Assembly: GCF_051020765.1 (NCBI RefSeq)
Contig: NC_134942.1
Coordinates: 992,001 to 1,056,000 of the forward strand
Direction of reading: 5' to 3'
DNA length: 64,000 bases
Source: Lasioglossum baleicum
Lineage: Eukaryota; Arthropoda; Insecta; Hymenoptera; Halictidae
A program made the position numbers and the translations under genes. Of this stretch, positions 49,124 through 60,700 are shown piece after piece (positions within the stretch are counted from its first letter, which is position 1; every line of letters starts with the position of its first letter). Below the pieces are notes generated by a model. That model was given only the letters and a program-made list of their open reading frames with translations. It had not been told where the DNA came from and did no database searches.

Positions 49124-50158
49124 CAGGGTGTCCCAAAACCCCTTCGACTCCGGGAAATGGGAGGTTCCTTAGGTCATTTGAAGCAACATTTTCCTTTGCA
49201 CCAATGTCAGCCGGGGCTTTGTTTAGGAGTTATTAACGAAAGACACGGACCAATCAGAGCGCGACCTAGACGCGCGATGGCACGTTCAGCCAGGCGCTCC
49301 GGGAGACGAGCGTGGTGTAACGCCGCGATGCCGTAACGAACAAGAGTTTCTCGAGATTATGTGAATCCTCCCCGATTTGGATGAGCTTTGGATATGTTGT
49401 CAAGACCATGATTCTGAACAACATTTCCCTTTACAGTTTTTGTCAGCCGGCTTTAGTTTACGCGATAAATGTAAAAACTTGTAATTGTAAATCGATCGAT
49501 TGTACTATCTTCTACCCGATTTGGATGAGCTTTGGATATGTTGTCAAGACCATGATTCTGAACAACATTTCCCTTTACAGTTTTTGTCGGCCGGCTTTAG
49601 TTTACGCGATAAATGCAAAAACTTATAATTGTAAATCGATCGATTGTACTATCTTCTGCCCGATTTGGATGAGCTTTGGATATGTTGTCAAGACCATGAT
49701 TCTGAACAACATTTCCTTTAGACTTTTTGACGGTCGCGGAAGAACTTTACTTGTCAATTCATATGGGTGGATCTTTTTACCCGACTTACGGCAACGTTAC
49801 CCGAACGAGAGAAGAAGCAGAAACTGATTGTATTGAAAACTCACTTATTCAGCCGTAAATCCATTTGCTGCTTCGAAATGTTTGTCACTGGGTCACTCGG
49901 TGACGAACTGTACAGATGTCTTCAGGTATACGACAGTACCGAAAGCTAAGGGACGTACGGTCAGGTCGACGAACTGCACAGCCGGTGGTAGAAGGCCTAA
50001 GGGATGCGCGGTCAAGTCGACGATCCAGAATTTCACTTTCACTTTCGATTCGATAAATAATTCGTATGTTTATTTCACACAGATGCCTTGAAATTTTTCC
50101 ACACTCACAATAACTGTTCACATTTGTCAACACATAGTTATGCACTAATAATAATTGC
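49124..50158 (+). repeat. Left inverted arm of fold-back element
   Basis: Matches the reverse complement of 50384-51275 nearly base for base. It is longer because it contains about three copies, not two, of an internal ~144-bp repeat. Single-base differences include GGAGTT/GGAATT and GACCTAG/GATCTAG. It includes a GC-rich stretch at about 49250-49335 with ACCAATCAGAGCGCG. Confidence 0.88.
49371..49740 (+). repeat. Tandem 144-bp repeats inside left arm (2 full, 1 partial)
   Basis: Copies start at 49371, 49515 and 49659, each with CCCGATTTGGATGAGCTTTG. The third diverges after AACATTTCC. Because 144 is a multiple of three, the repeat reads as a repeated 48-residue peptide, which I regard as coincidental. 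The right arm has two such copies (marked by CCAAATCGGG at 50872 and 51019, 147 bp apart). Confidence 0.88.
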
Positions 50159-50203
50159 CATATCCCTTGTCCTGCTGCACAAATTACAACAATCAGGTAA
50201 TGC

Positions 50204-50355
50204 AATCACTAGACTGCGGATTTCATGCATTTGTAGCAAACATGAGTAGGTGCATTTTAAGACACTAGAGAGATTAAAATAATTTCAATACACCAATGTA
50301 TTATTTTCAACTTCTTAAAATGATCACAATCATAAAGATCCGCAGTCTAGTGATT
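50204..50355. mobile_element. Nested 152-bp MITE-like inverted-repeat element
   Basis: Bounded by AATCACTAGACTGCGGAT (50204-50221) and its exact reverse complement (50338-50355). It lies in the unpaired centre of the larger palindrome, where the two arms have stopped matching. The interior is AT-rich and non-coding. No clear target duplication is visible (flanks GTAATGC and AGATTAA), so the family and exact ends are uncertain. Confidence 0.6.
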
Positions 50356-50383
50356 AGATTAAATAATCGTTTAATTAGTTTAA

Positions 50384-51275
50384 GCAATTATTATTAGTGC
50401 ATAACTATGTGTTGACAAATGTGAACAGTGATTGTGAGTGTGGAAAAATTTCAAGGCATCTGTGTGAAATAAACATACGAATTATTTATCGATTCGAAAA
50501 TGAAAGTGAAATTCTGGATCGTCGACTTGACCGCGCATCCTTTAGGCCTTTTACCACCGGCTGTGCACTTCGTCGACCTGGCCGTACGTCCCTTAGCTTT
50601 CGATACTGTCGTATACCTGAAGACATCTGTGCAGTTCGTCACCGAGTGACCCAGCGACACACATTTCGAAGCAGCAAATGGATTTACGGCTGAATAAGTG
50701 AGTTTTTAATACAATCAGTTTCTGCTTCTTCCCTCGTTCGGGTAACGTTGCCGTAAGTCGGGTTTGAGATCCACCCATATGAATTGACAAGTAAAGTTCT
50801 TCCGACCGACAAAAACTGTAAAGGGTAATGTTGTTCAGAATCATGTTCTTGACAACATATCCAAAGCTCATCCAAATCGGGTAAAAGATAGTACATCGAT
50901 CGATTTACAATTACAAGTTTTTACAATTATGTATGTCGTAAACTAAAGCCGGCCGACAAAAACTGTAAAGGGAAATGTTGTTCAGAATCATGGTCTTGAC
51001 AACATATCCAAAGCTCATCCAAATCGGGGAGGATTCACATAATCTCGAGAAACTCTTGTTCGTTACGGCATCGCGGCGTTACACCACGCTCGTCTCCCGG
51101 CGCGCCGGGCTGAACGTGCCATCGCGCGTCTAGATCGCGCTCTGATTGGTCCGTGTTTTTCGTTAATAATTCCTAAACAAAGCCCCGGCTGACATTGGTG
51201 CAAAGGAAAATGTTGCTTCAAATGACCTAAGGAACCTCCCATTTCCCGGAGTCGAAGGGGTTTTGGGACACCCTG
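50384..51275 (-). repeat. Right inverted arm of fold-back element
   Basis: Reverse complement of the left arm, with one internal 144-bp copy fewer and an insertion-like TACATAATTG near 50920-50935. The outer ~230 bp differ from the left arm at only about half a dozen positions. Confidence 0.88.
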
Positions 51276-51948
51276 CAGAATAAAATGAAATATTATAAAA
51301 TAAAAGGAGGGGGGTCGACCGGCAGGTCGCATCTTTGTAGAGGCGGGGAGGGGACTATTGCTCCACCTCGGCCCCCGCGACCTGCCCACCCCGGGGGCGC
51401 CTTAACGGCCAGCCCCCCTTGGCAGCGGTGGAAGTACTAAGTAGTCCCACCGCCGCCTTTACGTCTGCGGCCCCTTAACAGGGGGCCGTCGGCCTCGTCG
51501 GGGTTGCCCCGCCGATGCTAGCCTCCTGGCGGAGAGGGGGCCGGCTTCCCTCTCCCTCTCCGCTGCCTCCTTCTGCGTTATCACAATCTCGCAGAAGGAG
51601 GCAAACGCTGCTCTTGACCTCTCGCTGCCGATCATGTGGTCGACCACGACCGGCAACGAGAGGTCCATCCCAATAACGCCCCTTAGGTCTCTGCGCGGCG
51701 CCGACCACGCTGGACATTCTTGCAGCATATGCCGCGCAGAGTCCTGGGCCTCCTCGCAGTGGTGGCACTGCGATCCTCCCAGTGCCAGTGACGAACACAC
51801 AGTTTGAGGAAACGGCGGTATGCAGGTAATTTAACATATGCGCATCCATTGCTGCAACTTGTGCTGTATAATTTAGAATTTTTGTTACCGCGCCACCCGA
51901 TTTTTATACATGTGCAAATACTCGTACACGCTGCATTGTATTTTTTTC

Positions 51949-54900
51949 CGCACGCGACAAGGAGGGGACAGAGGCGAGTTCCGGCTCGCGTCTGTCCCTT
52001 CCCCCCGTCCCACCCCCTGGTCAACCCGCATAAAACTTAAAAATATGATAAAATAAAAGATAAAATCAATAAATGAAAAGGTGTATAGATAAAATAGATA
52101 AAATAAAAGTCAATAAATAAATAAATAATAATAAGTAAATAAATACAATGGACAAAACACAACAAACATATGAAGGGGGGCAAAATAAAGGGGAATGAAA
52201 GATAAAGATAAAATTTATAATATAGAATATAAAATATATATAGAATAAAATGAAATATTATAAAATAAAAGGAGGGGGGTCGACCGGCAGGTCGCATCTT
52301 TGTAGAGGCGGGGAGGGGATTATTGCTCCACCACGGCCCCCGCGACCTGCCCACCCCGGGGGCGCCTTAACGGCCAGCCCCCCTTGGCGGCGGTGGAAGT
52401 ACTAAGTAGTCCCACCGCCGCCTTTACGTCTGCGGCCCCTTAACAGGGGGCCGTCGGCCTCGTCGGGGTTGCCCCGCCGATGCTAGCCTCCTGGCGGAGA
52501 GGGGGCCGGCTTCCCTCTCCCTCTCCGCTGCCTCCTTCTGCGTTATCACAATCTCGCAGAAGGAGGCATACGCTGCTCTTGACCTCTTGCTGCCGATCAT
52601 GTGGTCGACCACGACCGGTAACGTGAGGTCCATCCCAATAACGCCCCTTAGGTCTCTGCGCCGTGCCGACCACGCTGGACATTCTTCCTGCGTATGCCGC
52701 GCAGAGTCCTGGGCCTCCTCGCAGTGGTGGCACTGCGATCCTCCCAGTGCCAGTGACGAACACAAAGTTTGAGGAAACGGCGGTATGCAGGTAATTTAAC
52801 ATATGCGCATCCATTGCTGCAACTTGTGCTGTATAATTTAGAATTTTTGTTACCGCGCCATCCGATTTTTATACATGTGCAAATACTCGTACACGCTGCA
52901 TTGTATTTTTTTCCGTACGCGACAAGGAGGTGACAGAGGCGAGTTCCGGCTCGCGTCTGTCCCCTCCCCCCGTGCCCCCTGGTCGACCCGCATAAAACTT
53001 AAAAATATGATAAAATAAAAGATAAAATCAATAAATGAAAAGGTGTATAGATAAAATAGATAAAATAAAAGTCAATAAATAAATAAATAATAATAAGTAA
53101 ATAAATACAATGGACAAAACACAACAAACATAAGAAGGGGGGGCAAAATAAAGGGGAATGAAAGATAAAGATAAAATTTATAATATAGAATATAAAATAT
53201 ATATAGAATAAAATGAAATATTATAAAATAAAAGGAGGGGGGTCGACCGGCAGGTCGCATCTTTGTAGAGACGGGGAGGGGATTATTGCTCCACCTCGCC
53301 ACCCGCGACCTGCCCACCCCGGGGGCGCCTTAACGGCCAGCCCCCTTGGCGGCGGTGGAAGTACTAAGTAGTCCCACCGCCGCCATTACGTCTGCGGCCC
53401 CTTAACAGGGGGCCATCGGCCTCGTCGGGGTTGCCCCGCCGATGCTAGCCTCCTGGCGGAGAGGGGGTCGCCTTCCCTCTCCCTCTCCGCTGCCTCCTTC
53501 TGCGTTATCACAATCTCGCAGAAGGAGGCAAACGCTGCTCTTGACCTCTTGCTGCCGATCATGTGGTCGACCACGACCGGTAACGTGAGGTCCATCCCAA
53601 TAACGCCTCTTAGGTCTCTGCGCCGTGCCGACCACGCTGGACATTCTTCCAGCGTATGCCGCGCAGAGTCCTGGGCCTCCTCGCAGTGGTGGCACTGCGA
53701 TCCTCCCTGTGCCAGTTACGAACACAAAGTTTGAGGAAACGGCGGTATGCAGGTAATTTAACATATGCGCATCCATTGCTGCAACTTGTGCTGTATAATT
53801 TAGAAGTTTTGTTACCGCGCCATCCGATTTTTATACATGTGCAAATACTCGTACACGCTGCATTGTATTTTTTTCCGTACGCGACAAGGAGGTGACAGAG
53901 GCGAGTTCCGGCTCGCGTCTGTCCCCTCCCCCCGTGCCCCCTGGTCGACCCGCATAAAACTTAAAAATATGATAAAATAAAAGATAAAATCAATAAATGA
54001 AAAGGTGTATAGATAAAATAGATAAAATAAAAGTCAATAAATAAATAAATAATAATAAGTAAATAAATACAATGGACAAAACACAACAAACATAAGAAGG
54101 GGGGGCAAAATAAAGGGGAATGAAAGATAAAGATAAAATTTATAATATAGAATATAAATTATATATAGAATAAAATGAAATATTATAAAATAAAAGGAGG
54201 GGGGTCGACCGGCAGGTCGCATCTTTGTAGAGGCGGGGTGGGGATTATTGCTCCACCTCGGCCCCCACGACCTGCCCACCCCGGGGGCGCCTTAACGGCC
54301 AGCCCCCCTTGGCGGCGGTGGAAGTACTAAGTAGTCCCACCGCCGCCTTTACGTCTGCGGCCCCTTAACAGGGGGCCGTCGGCCTCGTCGGGGTTGCCCC
54401 GCCGATCCTAGCCTCCTGGCGGAGAGGGGGCCGGCTTCCCTCTCCCTCTCCGCTGCCTCCTTCTGCGTTATCACAATCTCGCAGAAGGAGGCAAACGCTG
54501 CTCTTGACCTCTCGCTGCCGATCATGTGGTCGACCACGGCCGGCAACGAGAGGTCCATCCCAATAACGCCCCTTAGGTCTCTGCGCTGTGCCGACCACGC
54601 TGGACATTCTTCCAGCGTATGCCGCGCAGAGTCCTGGGCCTCCTCGCAGTGGTGACACTGCGATCCTCCCAGTGCCAGTGACGAACACACAGTTTGAGGA
54701 AACGGCGGTATGCAGGTAATTTAACATATGCGCATCCATTGCTGCAACTTGTGCTGTATAATTTAGAATTTTTGTTACCGCGCCATCCGATTTTTATACA
54801 TGTGCAAATACTCGTACACGCTGCATTGTATTTTTTTCCGCACGCGACAAGGAGGTGACAGAGGCGAGTTCCGGCTCGCGTCTGTCCCCTCCCCCCGTGC

Positions 54901-57711
54901 CCCCTGGTCGACCCGCATAAAACTTAAAAATATGATAAAATAAAAGATAAAATCAATAAATGAAAAGGTGTATAGATAAAATAAAAGTCAATAAATAAAT
55001 AAATAATAATAAGTAAATAAATACAATGGACAAAACACAACAAACATAAGAAGGGGGGGGCAAAATAAAGGGGAATGAAAGATAAAGATAAAATTTATAA
55101 TATAGAATATAAAATATATATAGAATAAAATGAAATATTATAAAATAAAAGGAGGGGGGTCGACCGGCAGGTCGCATCTTTGTAGAGGCGGGGAGGGGAT
55201 TATTGCTCCACCTCGCCACCCGCGACCTGCCCACCCCGGGGGCGCCTTAAAGGCCAGCCCCCCTTGGCGGCGGTGGAAGTACTAAGTAGTCCCACCGCCG
55301 CCATTACGTCTGCGGCCCCTTAACAGGGGGCCGTCGGCCTCGTCGGGGTTGCCCCGCCGATGCTAACCTCCTGGCGGAGAGGGGGTCGCCTTCCCTCTCC
55401 GCTGCCTCCTTCTGCGTTATCACAATCTCGCAGAAGGAGGCAAACGCTGCTTTTGACCTCTCGCTGCCGATCATGTGGTCCACCACGACCGGCAACGTGA
55501 GGTCCATCCCAATAACGCCCCTTAGGTCTCTGCGCGGCGCCGACCACGCTGGACATTCTTCCAGCATATGCCGCGCAGAGTCCTGGGCCTCCTCGCAGTG
55601 GTGGCACTGCGATCCTCCCAGTGCCAGTGACGAACACACAGTTTGAGGAAACGGCGGTATGCAGGTAATTTAACTTATGCGCATGCATTGCTGCAACTTG
55701 TGCTGTATAATTTATAATTTTTGTTACCGCGCCATTCGATTTTTATACATGTGCAAATACTCGTACACGCTGCATTGCATTTTTTTCCGCACGCGACAAG
55801 GAGGGGACAGAGGCAAGTTCCGGCTCGCGTCTGTCCCCTCCCCCCGTCCCACCACCCACGTAGACCCTCATAAAACTTAAAAATACGATAAAATAAAAGA
55901 TAAAATCAATAAATGAAAAGGTGTATAGATAAAATAGATAAAATAAAAGTCAATAAATAAATAAATAATAATAAGTAAATAAATACAATGGACAAAACAC
56001 AACAAACATAAGAAGGGGGGGCAAAATAAAGGGGAATGAAAGATAAAGATAAAATTTATAATATAGAATATAAAATATATATAGAATAAAATGAAATATT
56101 ATAAAATAAAAGGAGGGGGGTCCACCGGCAGGTCGCATCTTTGTAGAGGCGGGGAGGGGATTATTGCTCCACCACGGCCCCCGCGACCTGCCCACCCCGG
56201 GGGCGCCTTAACGGCCAGCCCCCCTTGGCGGCGGTGGAAGTACTAAGTAGTCCCACCGCCGCCTTTACGTCTGCGGCCCCTTAACAGGGGGCCGTCGGCC
56301 TCGTCGGGGTTGCCCCGCCGATGCTAGCCTCCTGGCGGAGAGGGGGCCGGCTTCCCTCTCCCTCTCCGCTGCCTCCTTCTGCGTTATCACAATCTCGCAG
56401 AAGGAGGCATACGCTGCTCTTGACCTCTTGCTGCCGATCATGTGGTCGACCACGACCGGTAACGTGAGGTCCATCCCAATAACGCCCCTTAGGTCTCTGC
56501 GCCGTGCCGACCACGCTGGACATTCTTCCTGCGTATGCCGCGCAGAGTCCTGGGCCTCCGCGCAGTGGTGGCACTGCGATCCTCCCAGTGCCAGTTATGA
56601 ACACACAGTTTGAGGAAACGGCTGTATGCAGGTAATTTAACTTATGCGCATGCATTGCTGCAACTTGTGCTGTATAATTTAGAATTTTTGTTACCGCGCC
56701 ATCCGATTTTTATACATGTGCAAATACTCGTACACGCTGCATTGCATTTTTTTCCGCACGCGACAAGGAGGGGACAGAGGCAAGTTCCGGCTCGCGTCTG
56801 TCCCCTCCCCCCGTGCCCCCTGGTCGACCCGCATAAAACTTAAAAATATGATAAAATAAAAGATAAAATCAATAAATGAAAAGGTGTATAGATAAAATAG
56901 ATAAAATAAAAGTCAATAAATAAATAAATAATAATAAGTAAATAAATACAATGGACAAAACACAACAAACATAAGAAGGGGGGGCAAAATAAAGGGGAAT
57001 GAAAGATAAAGATAAAATTTATAATATAGAATATAAAATATATATAGAATAAAATGAAATATTATAAAATAAAAGGAGGGGGGTGGACCGGCAGGTCGCA
57101 TCTTTGTAGAGGCGGGGAGGGGATTATTGCTCCACCTCGCCACCCGCGACCTGCCCACCCCGGGGGCGCCTTAAAGGCCAGCCCCCCTTGGCGGCGGTGG
57201 AAGTACTAAGTAGTCCCACCGCCGCCATTACGTCTGCGGCCCCTTAACAGGGGGCCGTCGGCCTCGTCGGGGTTGCCCCGCCGATGCTAACCTCCTGGCG
57301 GAGAGGGGGTCGCCTTCCCTCTCCGCTGCCTCCTTCTGCGTTATCACAATCTCGCAGAAGGAGGCAAACGCTGCTTTTGACCTCTCGCTGCCGATCATGT
57401 GGTCGACCACGACCGGCAACGAGAGGTCCATCCCAATAATGCCCCTTAGGTCTCTGCGCGGCGCCGACCACGCTGGACATTCTTCCAGCATATGCCGCGC
57501 AGAGTCCTGGGCCTCCTCGCAGTGGTGGCACTGCGATCCTCCCAGTGCCAGTGACGAACACACAGTTTGAGGAAACGGCGGTATGCAGGTAATTTAACTT
57601 ATGCGCATGCATTGCTGCAACTTGTGCTGTATAATTTAGAATATTTGTTACCGCGCCATTCGATTTTTATACATGTGCAAATACTCGTACACGCTGCATT
57701 GCATTTTTTTC
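51949..57711 (-). repeat. Satellite units m3-m8
   Basis: Six units. m3, m4 and m7 share the GGTAACGTGAGG/CGCCGTGCCG type. m6 (54839-55787) and m8 (56755-57711) share GCATAAG/ATGCATGCG starts with GCTTTTGACC and lie 1924 bp apart, so a dimer pattern like that of + units 38-41 is present. m6 has lost an ATAGATAAA step and has a disrupted GTCGAC (GTGGTCCACC). m8 and m7 have altered GTCGACCGG sites next to the T-rich part (GTGGACCGG, GTCCACCGG). Confidence 0.85.
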
Positions 57712-60700
57712 CGCACGCGACAAGGAGGGGACAGAGGCGAGTTCCGGCTCGCGTCTGTCCCCTCCCCCCGCCCCACCCCCCACGTAGACCCTCATAAAAC
57801 TTAAAAATACGATAAAATAAAAGATAAAATCAATAAATGAAAAGGTGTATAGATAAAATAGATAAAATAAAAGTCAATAAATAAATAAATAATAATAAGT
57901 AAATAAATACAATGGACAAAACACAACAAACATAAGAAGGGGGGGCAAAATAAAGGGGAATGAAAGATAAAGATAAAATTTATAATATAGAATATAAAAT
58001 ATATATAGAATAAAATGAAATATTATAAAATAAAAGGAGGGGGGTCGACCGGCAGGTCGCATCTTTGTAGAGGCGGGGAGGGGATTATTGCTCCACCTTG
58101 CCACCCGCGACCTGCCCACCCCGGGGGCGCCTTAACGGCCAGCCCCCTTGGCGGCGGTGGAAGTACTAAGTAGTCCCACCGCCGCCATTACGTCTGCGGC
58201 CCCTTAACAGGGGGCCGTCGGCCTCGTCGGAGTTGCCCCGCCGATGCTAGCCTCCTGGCGGAGAGGGGGTCGCCTTCCCTCTCCCTCTCCGCTGCCTCCT
58301 TCTGCGTTATCACAATCTCGCAGAAGGAGGCAAACGCTGCTCTTGACCTCTTGCTGCCGATCATGTGGTCGACCACGACCGGTAACGTGAGGTCCATCCC
58401 AATAACGCCCCTTAGGTCTCTGCGCCGTGCCGACCACGCTGGACATTCTTCCAGCGTGTGCCGCGCAGAGTCCTGGGCCTCCTCGCAGTGGTGGCTCTGC
58501 GATCCTCCCAGTGCCAGTTACGAACACAAAGTTTGAGGAAACGGCGGTATGCAGGTAATTTAACATATGCGCATCCATTGCTGCAACTTGTGCTGTATAA
58601 TTTAGAATATTTGTTACCGCGCCATTCGATTTTTATACATGTGCAAATACTCGTACACGCTGCATTGCATTTTTTTCCGCACGCGACAAGGAGGGGACAG
58701 AGGCGAGTTCCGGCTCGCGTCTGTCCCCTCCCCCCCGCCCCACCCCCCACGTAGACCCTCATAAAACTTAAAAATACGATAAAATAAAAGATAAAATCAA
58801 TAAATGAAAAGGTGTATAGATAAAATAGATAAAATAAAAGTCAATAAATAAATAAATAATAATAAGTAAATAAATACAATGGACAAAACACAACAAACAT
58901 AAGAAGGGGGGGCAAAATAAAGGGGAATGAAAGATAAAGATAAAATTTATAATATAGAATATAAAATATATATAGAATAAAATGAAATATTATAAAATAA
59001 AAGGAGGGGGGTCGACCGGCAGGTCGCATCTTTGTAGAGGCGGGGAGGGGATTATTGCTCCACCTCGGCCCCCGCGACCTGCCCACCCCGGGGGCGCCTT
59101 AACGGCCAGCCCCCCTTGGCGGCGGTGGATGTACTAAGTAGTCCCACCGCCGCCTTTACGTCTGCGGCCCCTTAACGTTGGGCCGTCGGCCTCGTCGGGG
59201 TTGCCCCGCCGATGCTAGCCTCCTGGCGGAGAGGGGGCCGGCTTCCCTCTCCCTCTCCGCTGCCTCCTTCTGCGTTATCACAATCTCGCAGAAGGAGGCA
59301 AACGCTGCTCTTGACCTCTTGCTGCCGATCATGTGGTCGACCACGACCGGTAACGTGAGGTCCATCCCAATAACGCCCCTTAGGTCTCTGCGCCGTGCCG
59401 ACCACGCTGGACATTCTTCCAGCGTATGCCGCGCAGAGTCCTGGGCCTCCTCGCAGTGGTGGCACTGCGATTCTCTCAGTGCCAGTTACGAACACACAGT
59501 TTGAGGAAACAGCAGTATGCAGGTAATTTAACATATGCGCATCCATTGCTGCAACTTGTGCTGTATAATTTAGAATTTTTGTTACCGCGCCATCCGATTT
59601 TTATACATGTGCAAATACTCGTACACGCTGCATTGTATTTTTTTCCGCAACGCGACAAGGAGGGGACAGAGGCGAGTTCCGGCTCGCGTCTGCCCCCACC
59701 CCCCGTGACCCCTGGTCGACCCGCATGAAACTTAAAAATATGATAAAATAAAAGATAAAATCAATAAATGAAAAGGTGTATAGATAAAATAGATAAAATA
59801 AAAGTCAATAAATAAATAAATAATAATAAGTAAATAAATACAATGGACAAAACACAACAAACATAAGAAGGGGGGGCAAAATAAAGGGGAATGAAAGATA
59901 AAGATAAAATTTATAATATAGAATATAAAATATATATAGAATAAAATGAAATATTATAAAATAAAAGGAGGGGGGTCGACCGGCAGGTCGCATCTTTGTA
60001 GAGGCGGGGAGGGGATTATTGCTCCACCTCGCCACCCGCGACCTGCCCACCCCGGGGGCGCCTTAACGGCCAGCCCCCTTGGCGGCGGTGGAAGTACTAA
60101 GTAGTCCCACCGCCGCCATTACGTCTGCGGCCCCTTAACAGGGGGCCGTCGGCCTCGTCGGGGTTGCCCCGCCGATGCTAGCCTCCTGGCGGAGAGGGGG
60201 CCGGCTTCCCTCTCCCTCTCCGCTGCCTCCTTCTGCGTTATCACAATCTCGCAGAAGGAGGCAAACGCTGCTCTTGACCTCTCGCTGCCGATCATGTGGT
60301 CGACCACGACCGGCAACGAGAGGTCCATCCCAATAACGCCCCTTAGGTCTCTGCCCGGTGCCGACCACGCTGGACATTCTTCCAGCGTATGCCGTGCAGA
60401 GTCCTGGGCCTCCGCGCAGTGGTGGCACTGCGATCCTCCCAGTGCCAGTTATGAACACACAGTTTGAGGAAACGGCTGTATGCAGGCAATTTAACTTATG
60501 CGCATGCATTGCTGCAACTTGTGCTGTATAATTTAGAATTTTTGTTACCGCGCCATTCGATTTTTATACATGTGCAAATACTCGTACACGTTGTATTGCA
60601 TTTTTTTCCGCACGCGACAAGGAGGGGACAGAGGCGAGTTCCGGCTCGCGTCTGTCCCCTCCCCCCGTCCCACCCCCCACGTAGACCCTCATAAAACTTA

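Larger units (their letters stand above)
49124..51275. mobile_element. Non-autonomous fold-back DNA element (2152 bp palindrome)
   Basis: Starts CAGGGTGTCCCAAAA and ends with its exact reverse complement. The inverted arms are about 1035 bp (49124-50158) and 892 bp (50384-51275), closely alike throughout. The satellite context allows the empty site to be read: TATATAGAATAAA is split as ...TATATA / element / CAGAATAAA, which fits a TA target duplication with one base changed in the right copy. A CAGGG terminus and TA target suit the Tc1/mariner superfamily, but other families are possible. No transposase-like coding is recognised, so it would need an enzyme in trans. Short ORFs in it are chance readings of repeated DNA. 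Confidence 0.85.
48829..51948 (-). repeat. Satellite unit m2, split by the fold-back element
   Basis: The unit reads from 51948 down to 51276 and resumes at 49123 down to 48829. Without the insertion it is about 966 bp. Its distal T-rich part (about 48890-49000) has the ACGTTTTACTTTATTG, TGTATTTTATC and ATTTGTAAG variants of class c + units 3 and 23. This shows that the two opposite arrays share a recent common ancestor. Confidence 0.9.

Noticed and set aside
49381..49827. 148-codon ORF with a repeated 48-residue block in the fold-back element
   Set aside because: It is the translation of a 144-bp DNA repeat whose length is divisible by three. The corresponding frame in the other arm is broken.
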